NCBI RefSeq assembly: GCF_002865645.1
Contig: NW_020194589.1
Span: forward strand, 480,812 to 544,811
Source of the DNA: Hyaloscypha bicolor E
Lineage: Eukaryota > Ascomycota > Leotiomycetes > Helotiales > Hyaloscyphaceae
Direction of reading: 5' to 3'
DNA length: 64,000 nt
Shown here piece after piece: positions 32,288 through 42,125 of the stretch (the stretch's first letter is position 1; every line of letters begins with the position of its first letter). The notes beneath the pieces were generated by a model, which did not search any database, was not told the origin of the DNA, and was given only the letters and a program-made list of their open reading frames with translations. Made by a program: the position numbers and the translations under genes.

Positions 32288-33850
32288 ATGCCTGCAGCCA
32301 CGTCCCCGCCGTCACCGTCCGAGCTGCTCCACTATCTCCCGGCTCAGAGGGTCTTGATCTGTAAAGAGTGTCGATACGCCATACAACCATCGGCGGTATC
32401 CAGACATCTCAAAGATCTCCATCACATATATCGCTCCGACCGTCAAGAGCTGGTCGAGTATGCAAAGGGGCTGCAGCTCGTCGACACTGCCCATGTCGTT
32501 CTGCCTCCACCCCACGAGGCTCCCGTGCCCTTCCTACCCACCGAAAATGGCCTTGCTTGTGCAAGAGAGGGATGCACTCATCTCTGTATTACTACGAAGC
32601 GCATGAAGAGCCACTGGGCTACTGCGCACAAAGATGTCGTTGGAAGTGGGTTCTCGCAATGGCGACCTGTGACCCTGCAGACATTCTTTCGAGGCAACCA
32701 GTTGAGATACTTCGTTGTATCTGCACAGTCCACTCCAGAATCCCCATCACCACAGAATTCAGACACGCAGAGCGAACCTGACAGCCGCATGTCGGAAACG
32801 ACGTCTCCCTCCGACTGCAGCGAACCTTGGAGCCTCGCCTCCGAAACGCCGTGCCCGTCCGACTGGAGTGCTGACGATGTTGCCCTCTTCAGACACTTCA
32901 CAAAATTCACATTCTACGACTTGGGCTGCGGCCCCAGGAGCAGAAAAACATGGCAAGGCCCCATCCCCGAGATGGCATTCCGTCACGACTTCCTCAAGCA
33001 CGGCATCCTCGCCTGTGCGGCGCTCCACCTCGCACAGCTGAACCCGCCCGAGCGAAGACGATACGAAATGATAGCAGCCTGCCACCAAGCCCGCGGGCTC
33101 CCCCAGTTCCGCGCCCTGGTTGGTGCCCCAACGGACGAAACGTGCAATGCGATCCTGGCATTCTCCCATCTGCTCATCGTGCACTGCTTCGCAGCCGAAG
33201 AACAGGACGAAACTCTCCTACTCGTGAGAGAAGGCGAAGAATCTGGACTCCCAGACTGGCTCAAGGTCATCCGTAGCAGCTGCACAATGTTTAGCCACCT
33301 TTGGCATGTTATGAAGAACGGACTCATGAAACCGTTCATCGAAGAGACTATGCAAGACGAGCCGCTCCCCATCATCCCTGAGAACCCAGAACATGCAGCT
33401 CGGTTGAAGCAACTTCTCACTCTCCCTATCTACGGGAAGAATCCACCCTTACTTGAGATCCTGGAACATCAAATGACAGCCTACACCAGCTCGTTGATCA
33501 TTCTTGCGCGGGGGTTTGGAGCGGCGCAGGCGGCGACAGATAAAGGCGCGTTTACGATGTGGACTGCGGTGCAGATATGGCCGGCGCGGATCCCGCTAGA
33601 GTTTTTGGATTTGTTGAGAGCGAGGGAACCGGCGGCGTTGGTGCTGTTGGCGCATTATTGCATCTTGCTGGGACCGCTGGAGGAGTCGTGGTATATGGGT
33701 GGTTTTCGGAAGAGGTTGTTGGAGAGGATTTATTGGCAGTTGGATGAGGAGTGGAGGAGGTGGCTCGATTGGCCGTTTGCGGAGTGTGGGTTGACACCTC
33801 CGGGAAGGATGGAGGATGTTCAATGCGATCCGATGACCGCGTCGGGGTGA
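32288..33850 (+). CDS. C2H2 zinc-finger transcription factor with Upc2-like C-terminal domain
   Basis: Single exon, 520 residues from the ATG at 32288. Two C2H2-type fingers: C25-x2-C28...H40-x4-H45 and C91-x4-C96...H109-x4-H114. The N-terminal block with both fingers resembles the region found in the orsellinic-acid cluster protein OrsD and relatives. A Ser/Pro-rich linker (170-205) follows. From about 210 the chain reads ALFRHFTKFTFYDLG...FRHDFLKHGILACAALHLAQ, typical of the fungal-specific transcription factor domain of Upc2/ARCA-like proteins, which in yeast bind ergosterol and control sterol genes. Here the usual Zn2Cys6 cluster is replaced by the C2H2 pair. Nuclear localisation and DNA binding are inferred. 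The adjacent flavoprotein on the other strand is a candidate target. Confidence 0.75.
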   Translation: MPAATSPPSPSELLHYLPAQRVLICKECRYAIQPSAVSRHLKDLHHIYRSDRQELVEYAKGLQLVDTAHVVLPPPHEAPVPFLPTENGLACAREGCTHLCITTKRMKSHWATAHKDVVGSGFSQWRPVTLQTFFRGNQLRYFVVSAQSTPESPSPQNSDTQSEPDSRMSETTSPSDCSEPWSLASETPCPSDWSADDVALFRHFTKFTFYDLGCGPRSRKTWQGPIPEMAFRHDFLKHGILACAALHLAQLNPPERRRYEMIAACHQARGLPQFRALVGAPTDETCNAILAFSHLLIVHCFAAEEQDETLLLVREGEESGLPDWLKVIRSSCTMFSHLWHVMKNGLMKPFIEETMQDEPLPIIPENPEHAARLKQLLTLPIYGKNPPLLEILEHQMTAYTSSLIILARGFGAAQAATDKGAFTMWTAVQIWPARIPLEFLDLLRAREPAALVLLAHYCILLGPLEESWYMGGFRKRLLERIYWQLDEEWRRWLDWPFAECGLTPPGRMEDVQCDPMTASG

Positions 33851-35037
33851 CGAGCCTTGACTTGAACGAGTGGCTCTTCCTACGGCACTCCAATTTTTTG
33901 AAAGGAGGTCCATATATAACCCCGAAGTCGCCATCGAGACTGTCGAGTCAAACAAGCGAGACTCGGTTACCACCTTTCTCTTCTCAGCCAAAAAAAATTG
34001 TACCACGACCAAATATATGCTCAAAAGCCAAATCCAAAGCCAAACCCAAAAGCAAGATACAAAATGGCAAAACTCTCGAGCCCCAGAGGTGGAATGGGAC
34101 CCGAGCGAATAAAGACTCTAACGACTTTTTTCATCATTGGCAACATACGTGCGGGTTAGGCACCGCAACTTAGACTTGTTATGTCCACTCTAAGCGCAGC
34201 TCTTATGACCGTATATTGACAGAAGAATCGGTTATTTGATTACATAGCACCCACACAAAATTATAGCAGCCGAGGGGGAAGGCTGAAAAGATGAAGGCTT
34301 CAGCCTTATCGGCAAATTCTAGCTTCGCATCAATGTCACCTGTGAGGCTATAAGTATTTCGGGCAAGGCCACAAGCAAATAGCCACTTCAAAGTTGTTGT
34401 CTGTGTTTGACTCGAGCAAGAAGGTCCACACCTCCAGCTTGTCGAAGCTCGAGACAGAAGCATCATCTTGCAGTTCGTCACTTCAATCTCGTTGTCTACA
34501 CTTGCCTCAAGGAAGGCTTTTGGATCCTGCAATACTTCGAAGCTTTCCGCGCAGGCGTCATCGAGCGCGTCAACTTCAAGTCCTTCTTCCTCCACTCGAG
34601 CAACAAAACCGCAACCTTTCCAACTTCTCTTGGATACCTTCTTCGCTCTTGAGCCCAGTCCGAAGCGTAGCCACCTTCGATCTGACGAAAGGAATTCCAC
34701 CTCAACTTCGTTGTCGACATCTGATTCGAACGATTCACCTCGATCCCTTTCGGACCTCGCCCTCTCGAATGTTACAACCACATCGACTTCATTTTCCTTT
34801 CTTGACTCGAACAACGAAATCCAGCACCCTGTCAACCTCACCTCGCGGCCAGACGCAAGTCTCGATCTTTGAATGGACTGGAGGTGCCATTGAAGCCGCC
34901 GTTCGATTTACAACGTCACCCTTCGAATAAGAAGGGTATTCCAAACCACATCGATTCCAGTGTTTGTCTTTGAGTGGAGTAATCAATCGCCACGGCACGA
35001 GACCTCGAGAATTTTCAGAGAAGGTTATCGATCGATC
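33851..35037 (+). repeat. TCGA-rich leader region upstream of the CGH gene array
   Basis: From 34381 to 35040 I count about 20 TCGA tetramers in 660 bp where about 2-3 are expected by chance, mostly inside CTCGA(G/A), TTCGA or ATCGA. Both strands are open over long stretches (for example 212 codons on the minus strand ending at 34203), but neither gives a recognisable protein. A TATATAA box lies at 33913-33919. It may be a long 5' leader or a decayed gene. A smaller TCGA cluster lies in the leader of the fourth array gene (39680-39810). Confidence 0.45.
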
Positions 35038-35799
35038 ATGTCATATTCCTTGGAAATGGAGTTTGATGATTCCTTGGAAATAGAGCTTGATGATCAACCA
35101 ATGCCCAGCCCGCCCTCAACCCGCAGCCGCCGTGGTCTAGACAACACAACTGAGAGAAGGCAGGAGTGGATTTTTTCCTGTGGCCACAAGCTCATTAGTG
35201 CTCTAATCATTCCCAACTCCGAGAACACTGTCGTCATCCCAATGAGAGGACGAAATGCAGCGGCAATCCTTGAAAAGCACTCCCCCGATAAGTGTCCCGA
35301 GTGCGCAGCTACTGGACGCGAGGCAGAAAAGAATAAAAACAAAACCCGTCAAGATTGTGAGGAAACAGTGGCTGCGCTCAAGGCACATGCCGAGTTTCTG
35401 AAGACTCAAGTCGCCAACGCCCAAAACAATCTGCAGCTGAAGGTAGTCTTCGGGAAGTTGTTAAGGGATTGCAAGAAAGAGTTGTCTGGGAAGTTGATAG
35501 AGCTAACCGCGGAGTACCGTAGCTTGAAGGGAAAACAAGTATCTCACAGCGAAAGTTTTCAGACACGGTTGAACGAGACAGAAGGTATGGTTGACCTTAT
35601 AGTTGCAGTTGCGGCGAGCAAGGCGGGCCCAGGCGTGGAAATAAGTCGTGCTCTCCTTCAAAGTCCTAGTATTCAAGCGGAGTACAAGCAGCTGAGGAAG
35701 AAATATGAAAAATCGACAAAGCGTGGATTCGAGGAAGCCGCGACTCGACTTGAGGGTGTCCGGGATCTGGCAATGAATGTGATTATGGGTATTAAGTAG
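35038..35799 (+). CDS. CGH-CPxC zinc-binding coiled-coil protein, array member A
   Basis: Single exon, 253 residues from the ATG at 35038 (an open frame continues 26 codons upstream without ATG). An acidic start (MEFDDSLEIELDD) is followed by FSCGH at 46-50 and KCPECAA at 85-91, so the likely zinc ligands are C48, H50, C86 and C89. From 95 to about 170 the chain is Lys/Glu-rich with coiled-coil character (AALKAHAEFLKTQVANAQNN). A helical tail follows (VDLIVAVAASKAGPGVEISR). I recognise no named family. It is the first of four adjacent plus-strand genes that share this layout. The neighbour B starts 408 bp downstream. No signal peptide or membrane segment is present, so it is probably cytoplasmic or nuclear. 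Confidence 0.75.
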   Translation: MSYSLEMEFDDSLEIELDDQPMPSPPSTRSRRGLDNTTERRQEWIFSCGHKLISALIIPNSENTVVIPMRGRNAAAILEKHSPDKCPECAATGREAEKNKNKTRQDCEETVAALKAHAEFLKTQVANAQNNLQLKVVFGKLLRDCKKELSGKLIELTAEYRSLKGKQVSHSESFQTRLNETEGMVDLIVAVAASKAGPGVEISRALLQSPSIQAEYKQLRKKYEKSTKRGFEEAATRLEGVRDLAMNVIMGIK

Positions 35800-36081
35800 A
35801 GTCGCTCAGTCGGCCTCAACGATCTATCGGTGGAGATCAATTGACATATAGCAAGGCCTTCTCAAAATGCAAAACCTTTCATTCCATCCGGCTGCAAACT
35901 CGCGTATGCTTCTTCCCGCCCTCCCCAAAAATTCAACAGTGAATCCCTCGGTAACATCCAACCGTCAAACACCACTTCTTCTTTCAACTCTAATCAACTC
36001 CTCAACACCACGTACCCCAACCGCGACAATTCACGAACTTCACGAATTCTTCTCTTACTGCGGGATATTTGAGAGATAAGG

Positions 36082-36134
36082 GTGAGCCACTTCCGCGTAG
36101 GAGATTGATGGGATGGATGCTGATGATGTTGCAG
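36082..36134 (+). other. Probable 5' UTR intron of array member B
   Basis: GTGAGC...GATTGATG...TTGCAG, 53 nt, ends 72 nt before the chosen ATG. If it is not removed, the upstream frame stays open but uses a non-AUG start. Confidence 0.45.
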
Positions 36135-36206
36135 CATCGCATACATACCAGAGTCACAAAAGCAACAACAACGCGAATCTTCGAGACGAGAAGAAGCGAA
36201 GCAATC

Positions 36207-37139
36207 ATGGCTCTGAACGATGGCAAAGGACCGCCGGAGTACTATTACCAGAAACACTACCAGTGCGGTCACACGATCAACAGGTTTGGATGGTGCAACA
36301 ACGAGCTGTACGACCAATTCAAAGAAGGTAGAATGCCATTCCACCGCCTAGCCGATTTCTGTCCAGACTGCAAGTCGCGTCAAGTATTGGGTGGCCCTAG
36401 TCTTGGTGAACATACCACAATTCTTCGTGCTCAGATCAATGGATATGCCATCAAGCTTGACGAGTTCAGCCGCAGGATGAGCAAGCAAGCCGCCGAACTT
36501 CAGCAACTCCGTCTAAAAAGCACAGAAGACGGTGCAGAGCTCAAGAGACTCCACTATGTACTCCATGATCAGACCACCAAGGTCAATCTGCAAGTACTCG
36601 CTCGTCAGAGAATGGAAAAAGAGAAGAGCGCTGAGATCGAGAAGTTGATGGCATCACTGAAGGCGAACGAGGCAGAGGCGGAGAAACAAAAGAGCATCGC
36701 CTACCGCCAGGAGATGGAGCTGGGGGACCTCCGTAAGAAAGTCAAGCAGCCTGCTGCAACAATCAATCCAACCACGGCGAATCTCGTCAACAAGACACTA
36801 TTTGCCGAGACTCTATATGGAAAAGAGGTTCTGAAAATGGCAACCATCGGCTTCATCACCCCTATTCTATCCGGCTTCGCGAATCTGAAGGGGGAGCTGA
36901 CAGAACACAGATGGAGCCCCTTCGTCGGCTCATTGTTCACGGAACTACAAGAGGCGGTTCGACGGAACAGTTGGGAGGATATCTGCGAGATCCGCGACCG
37001 TATGCAAACCTTTGCGGAAGCCTTTGATAACTATTTCATGGAGAAGGTGGAGAAGGCTGAGAAAGAGATCGTCGAGCAGTGCAAGACGGGGCTCCAACAC
37101 GTGTTGTCTCGATGGTGCTCGGACAATCGCATTTGTTGA
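36207..37139 (+). CDS. CGH-CPxC zinc-binding coiled-coil protein, array member B
   Basis: Single coding exon, 310 residues. I start at 36207 (ATCATGGCT) because the N-terminus then has about 20 residues before the CGH motif, as in member D. HYQCGH at 17-22 and FCPDCKSRQ at 51-59 give ligands C20, H22, C52 and C55. Residues 65-195 form a long Glu/Lys/Gln-rich coiled coil (KLMASLKANEAEAEKQKS). The tail reads ATIGFITPILSGFANLKGEL then EKEIVEQCKTGLQHVLSRW. The first tail block matches member C (IAAITFTAPMVTKVANLKSA) and the second matches member D (KNEIVKQCEERVSHMLEAL). This links the members as paralogues. Function unknown. Confidence 0.8.
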   Translation: MALNDGKGPPEYYYQKHYQCGHTINRFGWCNNELYDQFKEGRMPFHRLADFCPDCKSRQVLGGPSLGEHTTILRAQINGYAIKLDEFSRRMSKQAAELQQLRLKSTEDGAELKRLHYVLHDQTTKVNLQVLARQRMEKEKSAEIEKLMASLKANEAEAEKQKSIAYRQEMELGDLRKKVKQPAATINPTTANLVNKTLFAETLYGKEVLKMATIGFITPILSGFANLKGELTEHRWSPFVGSLFTELQEAVRRNSWEDICEIRDRMQTFAEAFDNYFMEKVEKAEKEIVEQCKTGLQHVLSRWCSDNRIC

Positions 37140-37408
37140 ATTCTGCTTCTGCAATTTCTGGAGAATCAATAAGCCTGGATGTACATGTTGCTAGAGTTAC
37201 AGACCGGTGGAGGAAGATGTAATTGCTGATTCTGGCATCTGGATGCCTCGCTCTTCTGTTTTGAGTGTCTCTTCAGGGCTCGGTAGCAGCAAGTCGCTTC
37301 GTCGCCTCTGCTTTCAACTGTAGCCTAGCTATTAATTGAGAAATGAAGGAGCCAAAGCAATATAGTTGTCGAGATATCAAAAGTGAACTGTTGTGCCATA
37401 GTGAAGCC

Positions 37409-37416
37409 TATAAATA
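37409..37416 (+). promoter_or_regulatory. TATA box of array member C
   Basis: TATAAATA 283 bp before the chosen start codon, followed by a CT-rich leader (CTACTCCTCTATTTCTCCC). Spacing fits a fungal promoter with a long 5' UTR. Confidence 0.45.
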
Positions 37417-37698
37417 GTGAATTCAGGGGAAGCTTGCCGATCTCGCTTAAGTCTGTCTGTTTTGGCAACGCGACAACTTTGCGATTTCAACTCTACTCCT
37501 CTATTTCTCCCTAGTCAAGCCTTTAGCTTTCTCCCAACATCGATCTTGTCGCGTCTAGAGGACGAAAGTCATTCAGCGTCTCCTTGATTCTCGCGCCACG
37601 AGCAACAACGTCACGCATCTGCGACTTCTCCTCCTTCCTCACCACGTCCCATCACTGAGCTGCGATTGCCTCACCTTCGCGCCCGCCATCAAATCATA

Positions 37699-39174
37699 AT
37701 GCCGCCGTGCATCACAACCGGCACAACCTGGGCCATCTGCGGTCATTCAATCTATCAGCACCAGCCGAGTTGCAAGCGTACCAGCAGCCGCTGTACCAAG
37801 AGATCCACCATCCAGCCAGGCCTTTGCCCGAGTTGCACCCAGTTAGACTTCTACTCCTCTGCAGCCCCACCCCAGCTTCCAAGCTTGGCAAAAGCGAGTG
37901 ATTCCGAGCCCATGACACCCGTTAAGATCAAGAAAGAGCCAGTAGACGAAAATGAGAACCGTGCGTTGGTCAAGATGGAACCACCCATGGACCCGGACGA
38001 GTACTTGAGGTCGGAGTATGAGAAGCATAAGAAGGCACTCGCGGAGAGGGCTCTCGTCGGGAAGTTTGGTAACGCAAATGCAAGCAGCGAAGGTAGTGGA
38101 GTCAATGCGGACAGTAGAGGCAATGGACTCCTCGGTAGAGAGATCAAGGAGGAGGAGAACGGAAAGGAATTTTCTTTTGAACTCCACATCAAACAACTCG
38201 AGGCGAAGCTGGAGCAGGCTGAACTCAGAGAAGCCGAGAAGAATGTTGAGATTGGAAATCTACAGGCTCAGGTTGGCATGTTGCGAGATCCGCCAACACA
38301 GCGCGGATATGCGATGACGATGTCTCCCGCTACGGTATCAACGAGTATGGACGAGCCTGCCAACATGACTGAGAGTCCATTCAAACAAGTTGTCAGACCT
38401 GAGGAGAGAGAGATCCTGCTGCGCGCAATGGATGCGGAGAGGATTCGTGTTAATGAAGCCCAAGTTCTTGATAAGATTCAGCAGGAGAGAAAGCTCGCGC
38501 AGCAGCAGATTGAGGTTCGCGAGCAAATTCGCGCAAACAGAGCAGCAGCTGGTGGTCAAGCACAAGTCAGTGGACAAGGTCACGGCAACAGCCAAGTCCA
38601 AGCCAATGCTCAACCGAATCCACACAAAAACAATGGTAATGCTACCGCAAACATCGATTGGCGACTTCGGGCGGAGAGGGAGAAGGCTGAACAGCAACTC
38701 AGCCGTCAACAAAGCCAGGAGAATGGAGGCCAAGAATGCAACGGAAATCCACACAATGCCCAAGTACAGCTTGATGCCCAAGCCCAAGCACATGGTAACG
38801 ATCAAGTACAGGTCAGCGACCAGCAACGCCAAGTGACACCCGAGTTTGGAGGCAGTAAGGAGAAACTCTTGCACATTGCAGCAATCACGTTCACAGCACC
38901 AATGGTCACCAAAGTCGCCAATCTCAAGTCGGCTCTCGCTTCTTCCCGTTTGGAGGTATGGTTCGACAAGCAAATCAAATACACCTTCGAGTGTGCTGGT
39001 GAGCCGGATTTTGGCAAGATGGTCAAGGGGTTCAGAGACTTCGTCGATTTCGTTGGTGTTGAACTGCAGACTTCAGAGGAGAAGATGGGCGATAGGGAAG
39101 TTATGGAGGCATTGAAGAAGTGTGAGGAGTTCGTTCAAGTTGTTGTAGATGTAGAATACTTGCTCTCGGAGTGA
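37699..39174 (+). CDS. CGH-CPxC zinc-binding coiled-coil protein, array member C (Gln/Asn-rich insert)
   Basis: Single exon, 491 residues from the ATG at 37699. AICGHSIY at 12-19 and GLCPSCTQLD at 41-50 give ligands C14, H16, C43 and C46; extra Cys at 25 and 32 are not shared. A sumoylation-like VKIKKEP precedes a coiled-coil segment (LHIKQLEAKLEQAELREAEK). The middle, about 270-390, is rich in Gln, Ala, Asn and His and contains loose repeats such as AQAQAHGN and QVQANAQ. The tail (IAAITFTAPMVTKVANLKSA) matches member B and continues with a helical end. It is the longest member; the low-complexity insert accounts for the difference. No named family recognised. Confidence 0.8.
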   Translation: MPPCITTGTTWAICGHSIYQHQPSCKRTSSRCTKRSTIQPGLCPSCTQLDFYSSAAPPQLPSLAKASDSEPMTPVKIKKEPVDENENRALVKMEPPMDPDEYLRSEYEKHKKALAERALVGKFGNANASSEGSGVNADSRGNGLLGREIKEEENGKEFSFELHIKQLEAKLEQAELREAEKNVEIGNLQAQVGMLRDPPTQRGYAMTMSPATVSTSMDEPANMTESPFKQVVRPEEREILLRAMDAERIRVNEAQVLDKIQQERKLAQQQIEVREQIRANRAAAGGQAQVSGQGHGNSQVQANAQPNPHKNNGNATANIDWRLRAEREKAEQQLSRQQSQENGGQECNGNPHNAQVQLDAQAQAHGNDQVQVSDQQRQVTPEFGGSKEKLLHIAAITFTAPMVTKVANLKSALASSRLEVWFDKQIKYTFECAGEPDFGKMVKGFRDFVDFVGVELQTSEEKMGDREVMEALKKCEEFVQVVVDVEYLLSE

Positions 39175-39830
39175 GAAGGAATAGCGCAGGCGGGTTGCAT
39201 TGTCGGATTGGAAGGCGCTACTTTGTTGAGTATCTGCGAGGAAGGAGCTATAAGAAGATAGTATTATGTAGCTGTTACGGTGGCATGGGATGGACTTTGG
39301 GCCTGAGCTTACGAGTAATGGAGCAAACTTCTGGTTGAGGACCGATTCTTGAATCTTGATGGAGGTTTGAGAAGCATCGGTGGGGCTTGCTCATGCTCTG
39401 AGGACTGTCACAGAATACGTTGCTGTTTCCGTGAGGAACAGCTAATACGAAAGCGTAGATGGATGCTAATTCAACCTGTAGAGTAGAATCCGAAAGAGAA
39501 ATAATAAATAAGTCCATCAATAAACGGTTCAATTTGCGTGAACGCCTAGGTAAAATTACCAACTTCTATGTGCTGGCAAACGGATCCTTAAGCCGTTCTC
39601 ATACACAATTGAATTATTTTTCCCAGAGAAATATTTCAGCAGATGAAGACAGAACGAGTTCAATTTCAATCAGATTCTTTTCAAGGCATCGATCTGAAGC
39701 TGAGCCCAAAAGTGAATCGAGCTCGTCGCCTGAAAACTTAATCCTAATCACGCAACCTCGCGTCTTTCCTTCTTCCAGCGGCAACCACCTCTCGAGAACC
39801 TCCACTCGAGGCACCACCAGAACAAGATCC

Positions 39831-39883
39831 GTAAGTTCTCTTGCGCGTTCTATAGGTTGAGGTCAAGCTAACATAGCTATCAG
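39831..39883 (+). other. Probable 5' UTR intron of array member D
   Basis: GTAAGT...AAGCTAACATAGCTATCAG, 53 nt, with excellent donor, branch site and acceptor, ends 31 nt before the ATG. Confidence 0.6.
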
Positions 39884-39914
39884 GTCCAACGAATACCGCA
39901 CCTCAACGACAAGG

Positions 39915-40594
39915 ATGGCGTCTAAAGGTGAAGACAACCTTGAGCTCCGTTGCCACTGCAAGACAGTCTGCCTCTATTCCTGCGGGCATTATATTGTTGT
40001 TGCCAAAGATTGCGGCGATGCATCTGGCTGCTCTGTAGACATCTCCTATGAAAGGCAGTGCGCACGCTGTGCCCCTGACGGAAGCGAGCCCGATACCACC
40101 GACCACGGCAACCGTAACCAGGATATATCGATGATAATCTGTCCGAGCTCGATGGCGCCATTCATCGCATCGAACCTGATCCAAAGGATCTGATCCAATC
40201 TCAAATGTCAGGAGGCCTGAGACAGACGACCAATCATCAAGAGGGCGTCAAGAAGTGCGAGGAGAAGAACAGAGAGCTCAAGAAGTTCATCGTCACTCTC
40301 AACTTCACCCGCCCGATTGAAAAGATTTTTGCGCAAGCCCAAGAAGCTGCAAGAACGGTACATCAGTATAGTTGGGATCTGGAGGGGAACGCAATCTTGC
40401 TTGCAGTGAAGACCGCTTGTCATACCCAGGATGGTGAGGCTGAGGCTGTTCTGATGAAGCTTTTTTACGACAAGGGCAAGACACTAGAGTATCAGATACG
40501 CCAGAAGTTTGAAATTGCAAAGAATGAAATTGTGAAGCAATGCGAAGAGAGAGTCAGTCACATGTTGGAGGCTTTGAGGGAGTCTAGCTTGTAA
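39915..40594 (+). CDS. CGH-CxxC zinc-binding protein, array member D (short)
   Basis: The ATG at 39915 opens a frame with YSCGHYIVVA and ERQCARCAPD, giving ligands C23, H25, C49 and C52; extra Cys lie at 13, 15, 19, 33 and 39. The C-terminal half lies in another frame (to 40594) and reads KKCEEKNRELKKFIVTLNFT then KNEIVKQCEERVSHMLEAL, which matches the end of member B. A 98-nt intron 40114-40211 (GTAACC...TGTCAG) joins the two in phase and gives 193 residues. Its donor is weak, and the second frame is already open from 40118, so a frameshift that breaks the gene is the alternative. This member lacks the long coiled coil of B and C. Confidence 0.6.
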
Positions 40595-41624
40595 TGTTCC
40601 TCGAAGGAAGTCCAGTTTCTTTGGGTCTCTGAATTTGAGGAGGGAGTGGCATGTCGAGGCTACTCTGAGCATGGAGCAAAGTGTTTCACAATTCCAATGG
40701 GAGTGAAAGGGAGTCGATATTTGGCTGGAGATGCTTCAACTTTGTTCTTGAAGATATCTTCCTCAATCGAATGCTCTATTCCTTCTTACCTTGAAAATGA
40801 CTGGAACGTCCCAGAAAGTACTGAAAGTTGTCCCTAAGTGGAAATAAATATTGGTGTTGGATCTTGAGGCTCAGCGATCATGTTCGTGTTGCCTATCTAC
40901 CCATTCCTCCACTATACCTCACCCAAACGCTTGGGCGTCCCATCCTTTCCAATTGCAGACCCTCCATCCTCTCTCTCATCCAAACTCATCATGGCCATAT
41001 TCATCTGATGGAGTTCTGGATAACCGGTATCCTCGTCAGAGCAAGGCAAATGGGCTTTGATCTGCACCGATTAGTTTTAAAGAAATAGTGTCCATGGTTT
41101 GCTATGGGCGGTTCGAGAGAAGGGCAGAAGAGGAAATAGGAAGAAATTCGGACATATGTACAGATTGAGAAGATGTAGGGAATATCCGAGATGCGATTGG
41201 TGATTCAAGAGACCTATAAGCAGAGAAAGCTATTTGAAAGAAGCAGACTGATCGACCTATCAAAATTTAAAAGAACATGCAAAAGGCAAAGATATATCAA
41301 AAAACCTGAAAGGGTTGTTTCTCACTATTTAATAAACGTTTTCGAGCACTAAAGAATTTGTTTATCACTACCCCGTACGTCTTCTTATTACAATAGCACA
41401 CCTCTCTCCACCATCCCATGATATCTAGCTCCCCGTTCTATTACTTGTTTCGATCACTATCCTGTCCTTATTATATGAGTCTGATAGAGCGGCCATGTCT
41501 CCTAGCTTCGCATAAGGTCTTCCACAACCTGGACTAGCCTTGTAATTATCATTCTTATCCCATATTCTTCCGTAAAGTCCACAAGCGATGTGTGCATGTG
41601 CGTCAGGATAATGTCGTCAATATT
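40595..41624. other. Intergenic, no gene seen
   Basis: Only short frames without motifs. Composition is moderately AT-rich. Confidence 0.35.
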
Positions 41625-41804
41625 CTAGACAGGGGCCCTCTGCGCCTTCTTAATTCTCATACTGTTGAAATAATTTTGCATAATGCTCGTAATCGTCTGA
41701 TTACCATGAGCTGTTAAGGAGCTCTCTATTCTTGAACTCGCTACCGTTCGATACGGCATGGTTTTTGATTTAAATGACGCCGAGAGAACTATAAAGTCTA
41801 GCAT
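41625..41804 (-). CDS. Possible small protein, 59 residues
   Basis: ATG at 41804 after a CT/CA-rich leader that looks like a fungal 5' UTR. The chain is basic, with QTITSIMQNYFNSMRIKKA at the end. No family recognised and no Cys. Listed because it heads a run of small minus-strand frames up to 44282. Confidence 0.25.
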   Translation of the reverse strand: MLDFIVLSASFKSKTMPYRTVASSRIESSLTAHGNQTITSIMQNYFNSMRIKKAQRAPV

Positions 41805-42125
41805 CTTGAAAGATAATATAGGACTTGTTGAAATTGGTCTTGGTTGTTTGAACTGTGTGAAGGATTTGGGTGTTCTGGGGTACTTAAAGATGTCGAGTTT
41901 AAAGGACAGAAGCAGAAAACGGATGAGAGGAGATAAGGAGATACAAATATGTGCAAGAAAGCGGCTTGGTATGATAGAGAAAGAATATGAATCAGATGGA
42001 AACGCTGCTACTGGAACAACGAATGATTCTAGTATCGTATAAACATCCATGTCAACCACACACTATAATTTTCAACATGGCGGCTTTAAGCTTGGTCAAA
42101 CGTCAATGCATACATTTGCCTTTCC

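Noticed and set aside
34203..34841. 212-codon minus-strand frame rich in Phe-Glu and Ser-Arg
   Set aside because: No ATG at the start, no recognisable domain, and the opposite strand is equally open. The openness follows from the TCGA excess, so I list the region as a repeat-like leader instead.
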